A DNA stretch of 7,983 bases from Flavobacteriales bacterium UBA5871 (GTDB taxonomy: Bacteria; Bacteroidota; Bacteroidia; Flavobacteriales_D; Crocinitomicaceae), in NCBI GenBank assembly GCA_002432085.1, contig DJFN01000106.1, positions 286 through 8,268 of the forward strand, in the 5' to 3' direction. Of the stretch, positions 1 to 6,075 are shown piece after piece. The notes below the pieces were generated by a model, which did not search any database, was not told the DNA's origin, and was given only the letters and a program-made list of their open reading frames with translations. The position numbers were made by a program, and so were the translations under genes. Positions within the stretch are counted from its first letter, which is position 1, and the number at the start of each line of letters is the position of its first letter.

Positions 1-1
1 G

Positions 2-397
2 GCCAAGCGCCTGATCGACTTCGGTTTCCATGCTCCTACCGTTTCTTTCCCGGTTGCCGGAACACTGATGATCGAGCCGACCGAATCGGAAGACAAGGAA
101 GAGCTCGACCGCTTCATCGAAGCGATGATCAAGATCCGCCAGGAGATCAAAGAGATCGAAAACGGCCACGCGGACAAGGAGAACAACCTCCTGAAAAACG
201 CTCCGCACACGGCCGACTGTATTATCAACAAAGACTGGAACTATCCATACTCACCACAGGAAGCGGCCTACCCGGTTGCTTACCTGAAGGAATGGAAATA
301 CTGGGTGCCTGTTCGCCGCGTAGACAACGCCTACGGCGACCGCAACCTGGTTTGCTCCTGCCCGAGCGTGGAAAGCTATATGCACGTGGAGGCTTAA
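2..397 (+). CDS. gcvP: Glycine dehydrogenase (decarboxylating), P-protein, C-terminal part
   Basis: This is the 3' end of the gene, open at the window's left edge; 131 residues are visible, against about 950 for the full-length family. The P-protein is the PLP-dependent decarboxylase of the glycine cleavage system: it releases CO2 from glycine and passes the aminomethyl group to the lipoyl arm of GcvH in the cytoplasm. The visible part reads through family landmarks I recognise: [20 protein letters not shown], then [16 protein letters not shown], then a [19 protein letters not shown] stretch and the terminal [16 protein letters not shown]. These match the C-terminal domain of E. coli GcvP from memory. 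The PLP-binding lysine lies upstream and cannot be checked. The frame is set by reading from base 2; the ATG at 68 is internal. The gene ends in tandem in-frame stops (TAA, TAG) at 395-400. GcvH and GcvT are not in the window. Confidence 0.96.
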   Translation, partial: AKRLIDFGFHAPTVSFPVAGTLMIEPTESEDKEELDRFIEAMIKIRQEIKEIENGHADKENNLLKNAPHTADCIINKDWNYPYSPQEAAYPVAYLKEWKYWVPVRRVDNAYGDRNLVCSCPSVESYMHVEA

Positions 398-415
398 TAG
401 AAACCTTTTTAAGCG

Positions 416-445
416 AAAGCCCTTCTCGGAAACGAGAGGGGTTTT
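416..445 (+). terminator. Intrinsic terminator after gcvP
   Basis: The arms 416-427 (AAAGCCCTTCTC) and 434-445 (GAGAGGGGTTTT) pair over 12 bp with two G-U wobbles around a six-base GGAAAC loop. The right arm ends in TTTT, giving the U-run. It starts 16 bases after the second stop codon of gcvP and ends 30 bases before the next start, so the downstream gene is probably transcribed on its own. Confidence 0.85.
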
Positions 446-475
446 CACATCTAAAAGAACATCTTACCTAATTTT

Positions 476-3400
476 ATGATGAAGATTACCACCACATTTT
501 TGTTTGCATTAGCAATTCAATATAGTTACGCACAAACCAGCATCTCCTTTCAGCAAGTTACTCCTGTTTTTCCTGACCCATCCAATATGGCGGAATTTGA
601 TGATCTCGCCGACGGCACTCTTGTCTTTTCAGATGTAGATGGTGATTCGGATCAGGATGTCCTAGTAAGTGGAGCAAATGCGAACTACGATTTGGTTGTC
701 AAATTATTTGTTAATGATGGTTTAGGGAATTTCACATGGAATCAAGATGTGAACTTTGGAACTGGTTTTATAAGCAATGCTGATTTTTCTGATATTGACG
801 GAGATGGAGACAATGATTTGATCACTATAGGAATCACCTCTGATTATGCCCCGGAAACTAATTTATATCTTAATGATGGATTCGGAAATTTTACAATTAT
901 TGAGGACTCATTCATAGATCTTTATCCAGGACTTTTTGATGGGGCTGTTGTTTTATTTGATTCGGATAATGACACAGATGTTGATGTAATTATTGCCGGA
1001 GAGGATGAGTATGGGGATCATCTTGTCAATCTATATATTAATGATGGTAATGGGAGTTATACTCTTAGTATAGGAAATGATTTTGATGGAGGGTATGGTG
1101 CCATATCCATTTCTGATATTGATGGGGATATCGATCTAGATGTTTTAATGATTGATATTGCTACCATTAATCTCTATTTAAATGACGGTGCAGGAAACTA
1201 CACGTTTGTTAGTTCCCCTTTTGGTGAAGCAGATGACGGCACCATCAGTTTCGGTGATATGGATGGTGATGGAGATAATGATGTAGTTATTACCGGTCAT
1301 ACCACTGATGCGGGTAGTGATATCTATATTGCGAGTTTATACTCCAATGACGGCTTAGGGAATTTTAATTTAGTTCCCGGAACTCCATTTATACCAGTCC
1401 GAATGGGCTCTACCGCTATTTTTGATATTGATGGGGATGACGATAATGATATCCTTATTGTCGGGAAAGATGCTGCCGGCAACGGAACTACCCATCTATA
1501 TAAAAATGAAGGAGCTAATAGCTTTATTCCTGTTACAATTTCTTTTGAAGGATTGGTAAATGGAGATGCTGTTTTTTCCGATGTCGATAATGATGAAGAT
1601 CTAGATTTATTGATGACTGGTTTTGGAATCGGCCTTTTTCCAAGAACACATTTTTACCTGAATGATGGCGCTGGAAATTTTGCACTTATAAAAAGCTCCC
1701 CGTTTATGGGAGTTAACAATGCAAGAACTTTCTTTTCCGACGTGGATGGCGATTCTGATAAAGATGTACTTATTATGGGGATCGATAATTCTCATGTGGG
1801 TCAGGCGAGACTATATATAAATGATGGCAATGGTAATTATGCTATGACTGTCACACCTCCCTTCGAGGGGCTAAACATTGGGACTATGGGAATTGCCGAT
1901 GTAGATGGAGACAATGATAACGATGTATTGGTTACTGGTCATTCTTTTCCTGCGAATCCGGTTGCAAGGTTATATCTTAATGATGGTACTGGAAATTTTA
2001 CACTATTTGATAATACAACTTTTACACCACTTACAGAAGGCACCATTGATTTTGGAGATATTGATGCAGATGGCGACTTTGATGTCCTAATGACTGGAAG
2101 TGGAGATCCTTCTCCAGAAACTAACATATATAAGAACGATGGCAGCGGCCATTATACTCTGTCAGCTTCACTAATGGGTGTTTGGAGAAGCTCTGTAGCA
2201 TTATCAGATATGGATAACGATTCTGACCTAGATTTAATTATTACCGGACAAGGTGGTGGTAGATTTTATACTAATGATGGAACAGGAAATTTTGTGTGGG
2301 AAGAGTTCGTTGGAATATTTGAGCTGGTAAATGGATCAATCGGCGTTTCAGACCTTGACAATGATGGGGATAATGATCTCTTGTTAACAGGAGAACCTGT
2401 TGGTAGCTGGTCTCAGTTTATGATCAACAATGGAGACCTTACATTTACCTCCCCGACTAATACACCTGTTGAAGGTTTAAGAAAAAGCGCACTGGGATTT
2501 ATAGATATTGAAGGTGATGGAGATGACGATCTTGTAATTACCGGATTTAATATTTCGGATGTACCTGTTACGAAATTATATACCAATGATGGTACCGGGC
2601 AATTCTCCTTTTTTGAAGATACTCCCTTTGAGGCCATTTTTAATAGTGGAGTTGCATTTGCCGATATAGATAATGATGGCGATCAGGATTTTTTAATGGC
2701 TGGTTTAAAAGATACCAATTGGGCTATTGCTAAACTATACCGAAACAATTCTGTCTTTAATCCCTTTTTTACAGTTAACACATTTATAATTCCATCCGAT
2801 ATTAATAATTGTACTGGTGCAATTAGCATTTCAGCTTTTGGAAATCCGAATTTTAACTTCAATATAGACAATGGATCGATATTGCTGACGTCAGCCGGTT
2901 ATGCCTTAGTTGATAGTCTCTGTCCTGGTATTCACAACCTGCTTACAGTTGACAACATCGGCGATAATCTCACTTCTACGTTCGTAATCCCGGTCGACTC
3001 CAACTACGTCTTCAACAATCCATTCATCGATTCTCTTGCACAGGATTCATTAGGTACAACATTGGAAAATTGCGAGATCTATTACAATTCCATCGACACG
3101 GCTTACATCGATTCTATTTGGGCCACCGGAAATACCGTTAATGTGGTCTGGAACATCGTAGATTCAAACGGTTCCAATTTTGACACAACCTCTTATGTAC
3201 TCAACAATGGAAATGGCGTTTATTGGCTACAACTGAGTGTGTTCTGCCCAACAAAAGCGCTTGGAGATTATTTTACTGTAACTGAGGCCATCTATTTCGC
3301 AGACGGTGATGTTTCAACGGCAGGAATAAATGAGCTTGAAGAACTAGCGGTAACCCTTTATCCGAATCCAACCAATGATGTTGTCAGAATCGACTTTGAC

Positions 3401-3568
3401 GGACATAGAGGCCAGTTAACAGTGTACGACCTGCATGGAAAATTCATACGAACCTCCGATTTGATTTCTGGCGATCAGGTTTCTCTGAAAGAAATGGAAA
3501 ACGGCGTTTATCTGTTTGTTCTGGAAACTGATCGTGGAAAAGCGATCAAACGCGTAATCAAGCAATAA
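476..3568 (+). CDS. Secreted FG-GAP/VCBS-repeat protein with T9SS C-terminal sorting domain
   Basis: The product has 1030 residues. Residues 1-19 form a signal peptide (KITTTFLFALAIQ core, YSYA before the cut) with Gln20 as likely mature N-terminus, as is common in Bacteroidota. Fourteen Asp-rich loops of the D-x-D-x-D-G-x-x-D type begin at residues 53, 106, 162, 214, 261, 317, 369, 422, 475, 528, 578, 626, 677 and 730, about 52 residues apart. Most are followed by a LYxNDGxGNF motif. This is the FG-GAP/VCBS pattern, in which each repeat is a beta-propeller blade holding Ca2+. A linker domain follows (about 755-950) with Cys779, 816, 866 and 924, perhaps two disulfides. Residues 957-1030 (LAVTLYPNPTNDVVRIDF onward, ending in KRVIKQ) are a type A T9SS sorting domain, so export through the outer membrane and surface attachment or release are expected. 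The ligand is unknown; adhesion or glycan binding is only a guess. The start could be ATG 476 or 479; no Shine-Dalgarno or clear promoter box is visible. The repeat region is strikingly AT-rich compared with its neighbours. Confidence 0.93.
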   Translation: MMKITTTFLFALAIQYSYAQTSISFQQVTPVFPDPSNMAEFDDLADGTLVFSDVDGDSDQDVLVSGANANYDLVVKLFVNDGLGNFTWNQDVNFGTGFISNADFSDIDGDGDNDLITIGITSDYAPETNLYLNDGFGNFTIIEDSFIDLYPGLFDGAVVLFDSDNDTDVDVIIAGEDEYGDHLVNLYINDGNGSYTLSIGNDFDGGYGAISISDIDGDIDLDVLMIDIATINLYLNDGAGNYTFVSSPFGEADDGTISFGDMDGDGDNDVVITGHTTDAGSDIYIASLYSNDGLGNFNLVPGTPFIPVRMGSTAIFDIDGDDDNDILIVGKDAAGNGTTHLYKNEGANSFIPVTISFEGLVNGDAVFSDVDNDEDLDLLMTGFGIGLFPRTHFYLNDGAGNFALIKSSPFMGVNNARTFFSDVDGDSDKDVLIMGIDNSHVGQARLYINDGNGNYAMTVTPPFEGLNIGTMGIADVDGDNDNDVLVTGHSFPANPVARLYLNDGTGNFTLFDNTTFTPLTEGTIDFGDIDADGDFDVLMTGSGDPSPETNIYKNDGSGHYTLSASLMGVWRSSVALSDMDNDSDLDLIITGQGGGRFYTNDGTGNFVWEEFVGIFELVNGSIGVSDLDNDGDNDLLLTGEPVGSWSQFMINNGDLTFTSPTNTPVEGLRKSALGFIDIEGDGDDDLVITGFNISDVPVTKLYTNDGTGQFSFFEDTPFEAIFNSGVAFADIDNDGDQDFLMAGLKDTNWAIAKLYRNNSVFNPFFTVNTFIIPSDINNCTGAISISAFGNPNFNFNIDNGSILLTSAGYALVDSLCPGIHNLLTVDNIGDNLTSTFVIPVDSNYVFNNPFIDSLAQDSLGTTLENCEIYYNSIDTAYIDSIWATGNTVNVVWNIVDSNGSNFDTTSYVLNNGNGVYWLQLSVFCPTKALGDYFTVTEAIYFADGDVSTAGINELEELAVTLYPNPTNDVVRIDFDGHRGQLTVYDLHGKFIRTSDLISGDQVSLKEMENGVYLFVLETDRGKAIKRVIKQ
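632..2689 (+). repeat. Fourteen coding repeats of about 156 bp (Ca-loop beta-propeller blades)
   Basis: The span runs from the first to the last Asp-rich loop of the secreted protein. Loop codons start at 632, 791, 959, 1115, 1256, 1424, 1580, 1739, 1898, 2057, 2207, 2351, 2504 and 2663, giving spacings of 47-56 codons. An AATGATGG or AATGACGG word (the NDG motif) recurs at the same period, for example near 713, 871, 1039, 1820 and 2588. Repeats are conserved as protein but diverged as DNA, so this is an old array and not a recent tandem duplication. Loop 13 has Glu in place of the second Asp (DIEGDGDDD). The NDG motif has degenerated to NEG after loop 6, NNG after loop 12 and NNS after loop 14. 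Confidence 0.9.
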
Positions 3569-3585
3569 AATCTTGTATTTTATTC

Positions 3586-3613
3586 AAGCCGTTTTTCTGA
3601 AGAGGGCTTTTTT
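3586..3613 (+). terminator. Hairpin and T-run between convergent genes
   Basis: AAGCC (3586-3590) pairs with GGCTT (3605-3609). After a G-G mismatch the stem can extend by four A-U and G-U pairs. The right arm runs into TTTTTT and, after one G, TTTTT. This fits an intrinsic terminator for the secreted-protein gene, 17 bases past its stop. Read from the other strand the same stem is followed by GAATAAAAT, a poorer U-run, so termination of the kinase gene here is possible but less certain. Confidence 0.6.
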
Positions 3614-3618
3614 GTTTT

Positions 3619-5829
3619 TCAGACTTTCACCGCTTCCGTTCTATATGGCAGGAACAGCACCACGCGCGTACCTGTTTCGGTTTCCGGGTTGTAATCGGAA
3701 ATGGCCATGGAGCCCTGGATGCGGTATTTGTAGCTCAGGTTGTCGATACGGTCCTGCGTGATCTTCATCGCCATGCTCTTGTGGTCCTTGCTTTTCTTGC
3801 TTTGACCGGAGCCTTTGCGGCCGATACCGTTGTCTTCGATGAGTATTTTGAGCATTTCCGCTTCCCTGGAAAAACGGATGTGAATGAAACCGCCTTCGAT
3901 GGTATGCAGCTGACCGTGCTCGATCGCATTTTCAATGAACGGCTGGGTGATCATCGGTGGAATCACGAGACCATCGTCCAATAACGGCTGTTCGATGCTG
4001 ATATCGAATTCGAAGCGGTCGGTGAAGCGCAATTTCTGCGTTTCGAGGTATTTCGTGAGGATATCGATCTCGGTTGTGATCGGGATGAATTCCTTGGACG
4101 AATTCTCGAGGATGAGTCGCATCAGCTTGGAGAAATTCACCAGAAACTTGGCCGAATTCTTCGTGTCGTTTTCGTAGATGTAGCTCTGGATCACCGACAT
4201 GGCGTTGAAAACGAAATGCGGGTTCATCTGGGAACGCAGGAGCACCTGGGCCATTTCCGCTTCGCGCTGAAGCTGCACGATATTACGCTGTTTCCAGCGG
4301 TTGTAGAAAATGATGATCCCGAGTATCAGCAACAAGAGGAATCCGATGATCACATAGGTCTGGAAGATGTTCCGGAGCTCGGTATTTTCCAGCTTCGCGG
4401 AAGTAAGGTCTTTTTCCTTGCGCTGCAGCTCGATGGAATCCGCCTGCATGGCGATCATTCGCTCCAGTTGCTCCGAACGATACAATTCGGAGATCTCGGC
4501 GATTTTCGTGCTCACTTCGACCATACGCGCGCTGTCGGAATAGTCGGAATACATTTCCAGGTACTTGTAAGCCAGCTGAAGGTTCCCGGTTTTCTGATAC
4601 ACTTCGGCGATGGCGCGGTAAGAAGGATAAGCCGCTCCTTTGAACCCGAACTGCGAGCGGATTTCCACCGCGCGATTGAGGTAAACGAGCGCGTTGGCAT
4701 ATTTCCCCTGTTTTTCGAAAACGGTTCCTACAAGATGGTAAACCGATGCGATCTCGGCACGATTGGCCGCCGATTCGAAGTAAACGAGCGCTTTGTTGTA
4801 ATCGCGCAGGGCTTCGTTGTAATTACCATTCTCGCGGTACACGTTACCGAGGTACATATGCGCGAATCCCAGACCGTCTTCGTCGTTGTATTTCTGAAGG
4901 ATGCGAATGGCTTCCCGCAAGACCTGCGTAGCCCGGTTGTATTCCTTGCGGGCGGTATAAAGCAAACCGAGATCGATGGTCACCAACCCGATCAGGCGCT
5001 TATCACGGATGCGCTCGGCCGTTGCCCTTGATTCGAAGAAATTCCGACTGGCATCGTCGTAGTTGTAAATCGAAAACTGCGCTTCTCCCAACTCACGCTG
5101 GTAGTTGGCCACGTTTGGATAATCTTCGGCCTTGATAGCCAGCTCGACGGCGATGAGGTTTTTGGAAACGCTCAGCTCGATCTGCCCGAAATACAGGTAA
5201 ATGCGCGACTGCATATTGAAACAGGTCGCCAGCAAAGCCTGATCGGTAGAACGCCGCGCATACTGAATGGCTTCGTCGACGTATTTAATGGCGAGCGCTT
5301 TGTTGTTCTGCTCCATTTCCAGCTGTGCTTTTAGCCGGAGATTTTCGCCCATGCAATCGTAATAACGCGCGCGTTTGGCGATCATGGCAGCTTCCGTGAG
5401 GTACAGCTCGGCCTGCTGGTATTCGCGGAAAGCAATGTGGTAATCGGCCAGGTAATGGAAGATGAGCACCTGCGAACGCGGATTTTTCACCCGTCCGAGG
5501 AAAGGCTGCAATTGCAGGATCTTGGTATAATAAGCCGCTTTATTTCCGCGCAGCTCGTCGATCTCAAGGTCGAACACCAACGCATACAACCGCGCCGAGT
5601 CGTTTTCCGCCCGGCTGCTCAGAAGAATGGAATGCCGGATGGAATCGGCCCGCTCGATGTCGTTGACCTGATAATATTTCCCAAGCGCGTGGAGTCGCCA
5701 GAATTTTTTGGTCGGATTTTTCTCTGCCAGGTAAGCGCGACGGTAATTTTCCGCATTGCCGCTTTGTGCTGCAGCCTTTCCGGCAACCAGCAACAGGAAC
5801 ATTATCAGAACAAAGCGCAGCCGTTTCAT
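3619..5829 (-). CDS. TPR-containing membrane sensor histidine kinase, LytS/His_kinase (PF06580) type
   Basis: I chose the ATG at 5829 (736 residues) over the one ten codons upstream at 5859. It begins a clean signal peptide, MKRLRFVLIMFLLLVAG then KAAAQ, and the candidate promoter nearly touches the upstream ATG. In order: an exported TPR region (about 30-420; for example GNYNEALRDYNKAL and GKYANALVYLNRAV), a probable coiled coil (about 430-488), one membrane segment (about 492-509, YVIIGFLLLLILGIIIFY) and a cytoplasmic kinase core. The core has the phosphoacceptor His538 in QMNPHFVFNAM, the ATP-binding N box with Asn634 in PFIENAIEHG, and the G1 box from Asp666 (EDNGIGR). It ends with GTRVVLFLP, the expected G2-like strand. 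Kinases of this family usually pass phosphate to a LytTR-type response regulator. None is in the window, and neither flanking gene is a regulator, so the kinase is orphaned as far as can be seen. The signal is unknown; the periplasmic TPRs suggest a protein partner. The gene converges with the secreted-protein gene, with a 50-base gap. Confidence 0.92.
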   Translation of the reverse strand: MKRLRFVLIMFLLLVAGKAAAQSGNAENYRRAYLAEKNPTKKFWRLHALGKYYQVNDIERADSIRHSILLSSRAENDSARLYALVFDLEIDELRGNKAAYYTKILQLQPFLGRVKNPRSQVLIFHYLADYHIAFREYQQAELYLTEAAMIAKRARYYDCMGENLRLKAQLEMEQNNKALAIKYVDEAIQYARRSTDQALLATCFNMQSRIYLYFGQIELSVSKNLIAVELAIKAEDYPNVANYQRELGEAQFSIYNYDDASRNFFESRATAERIRDKRLIGLVTIDLGLLYTARKEYNRATQVLREAIRILQKYNDEDGLGFAHMYLGNVYRENGNYNEALRDYNKALVYFESAANRAEIASVYHLVGTVFEKQGKYANALVYLNRAVEIRSQFGFKGAAYPSYRAIAEVYQKTGNLQLAYKYLEMYSDYSDSARMVEVSTKIAEISELYRSEQLERMIAMQADSIELQRKEKDLTSAKLENTELRNIFQTYVIIGFLLLLILGIIIFYNRWKQRNIVQLQREAEMAQVLLRSQMNPHFVFNAMSVIQSYIYENDTKNSAKFLVNFSKLMRLILENSSKEFIPITTEIDILTKYLETQKLRFTDRFEFDISIEQPLLDDGLVIPPMITQPFIENAIEHGQLHTIEGGFIHIRFSREAEMLKILIEDNGIGRKGSGQSKKSKDHKSMAMKITQDRIDNLSYKYRIQGSMAISDYNPETETGTRVVLFLPYRTEAVKV

Positions 5830-5839
5830 GACGGATAAA

Positions 5840-5856
5840 ATTAATGGAATTAATGG
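5840..5856. repeat. Two adjacent ATTAATGG direct repeats before the kinase start
   Basis: ATTAATGGA at 5840-5848 is followed directly by ATTAATGG at 5849-5856. On the kinase mRNA the two copies lie in the short leader, 11-27 bases upstream of the chosen start codon. They could be a protein-binding site or chance; nothing else supports a role. Confidence 0.35.
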
Positions 5857-5861
5857 CATGG

Positions 5862-5891
5862 CAAAGGGATAAGGGCTTACATTCAGAACAA
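5862..5891 (-). promoter_or_regulatory. Candidate Bacteroidota promoter of the histidine kinase gene
   Basis: Read on the minus strand, TTG (5891-5889) is followed after 19 bases by TCCCTTTG (5869-5862). The second box differs from the Bacteroidota -7 consensus TAnnTTTG at one position, and the spacing suits the -33 TTG element. Transcription would begin around 5855-5858, leaving a leader of roughly 30 bases before the ATG at 5829 and excluding the ATG at 5859. Confidence 0.4.
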
Positions 5892-5893
5892 CT

Positions 5894-5970
5894 AGCCACC
5901 CTCCTCAATCCTCCCTCAAGGGAGGAGGTGTAACAATTTTCCCCCTTGAGGGGAACAAAAGGGGGTGGCC
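5894..5970. repeat. Inverted pair of G/C-rich palindromic units (REP/BIME-like)
   Basis: Two related units face each other. The left unit contains the perfect hairpin CCTCCC-TCAA-GGGAGG (5910-5925); the right contains CCCC-TTGA-GGGG (5942-5953). The outer ends GCCACCC (5895-5901) and GGGTGGC (5963-5969) are exact reverse complements. On its own strand each unit reads: C/T-rich arm, TTGA loop, G-rich arm, a 4-6 base spacer, then AGGAGGGTGG or AGGGGGTGG. That is the arrangement of bacterial interspersed mosaic elements. A related unit lies inside leuS at 6958-6990. The right end runs into TTTTTT (5971-5976), so plus-strand RNA crossing the element could also form a terminator-like structure. 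Confidence 0.75.
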
Positions 5971-6033
5971 TTTTTTGCTCCTCTTTAAGCTACAGCGACT
6001 GAAAGTCTGCTGTAATTTGTGGTGCTTAATTGG

Positions 6034-6041
6034 TATCTTTG
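6034..6041 (+). promoter_or_regulatory. Candidate -7 promoter box of leuS
   Basis: TATCTTTG matches the Bacteroidota -7 consensus TAnnTTTG at every fixed position. The only nearby TTG for a -33 element is at 6017-6019, 14 bases upstream, which is shorter than usual, so the -33 contact is weak or absent. Transcription would begin near 6046-6050, about 26-30 bases before the leuS start. Confidence 0.5.
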
Positions 6042-6043
6042 GC

Positions 6044-6060
6044 GTCCGCACAATGCGGAC
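6044..6060 (+). promoter_or_regulatory. Perfect 7-bp hairpin at the predicted leuS mRNA 5' end
   Basis: GTCCGCA (6044-6050) and TGCGGAC (6054-6060) are exact reverse complements around a CAA loop. The hairpin begins three bases after the candidate -7 box and ends 15 bases before the leuS ATG, in an A-rich leader without a Shine-Dalgarno sequence. It could be a 5' stabilising stem on the mRNA or a dyad operator. There is no U-run after it, so it is not a terminator. Confidence 0.6.
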
Positions 6061-6075
6061 AAATCAAACTGTAAG

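Noticed and set aside
632..2689. Regular spacing of about 156 bp suggested a CRISPR or satellite array
   Set aside because: The period corresponds to protein repeats in one continuous frame; the DNA copies are diverged and have no identical repeats with unique spacers.
3573..3761. Small plus-strand open frame after the secreted-protein gene
   Set aside because: It overlaps the terminator hairpin and the antisense 3' end of the kinase gene, and shows no domain.
4216..5031. A 271-codon plus-strand open frame
   Set aside because: It lies wholly antisense to the kinase TPR and membrane region, which has clear domain motifs. Its product shows no recognisable domain and looks like a reverse-frame shadow of a GC-richer gene.
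5859..5859. Upstream ATG as the kinase start (746 residues)
   Set aside because: It adds MPLIPLILSV before a signal peptide that already starts with a proper MKR charge cluster, and it lies almost at the candidate -7 box.
5564..5908. A 114-codon minus-strand open frame overlapping the kinase start
   Set aside because: It overlaps the signal peptide and N-terminus of the kinase in another frame and crosses the intergenic palindrome; no domain is seen.
6020..6075. T-box or leader-peptide attenuator upstream of leuS
   Set aside because: The leader after the candidate promoter is only about 30 bases, with no specifier loop, no run of Leu codons and no U-run after the hairpin.
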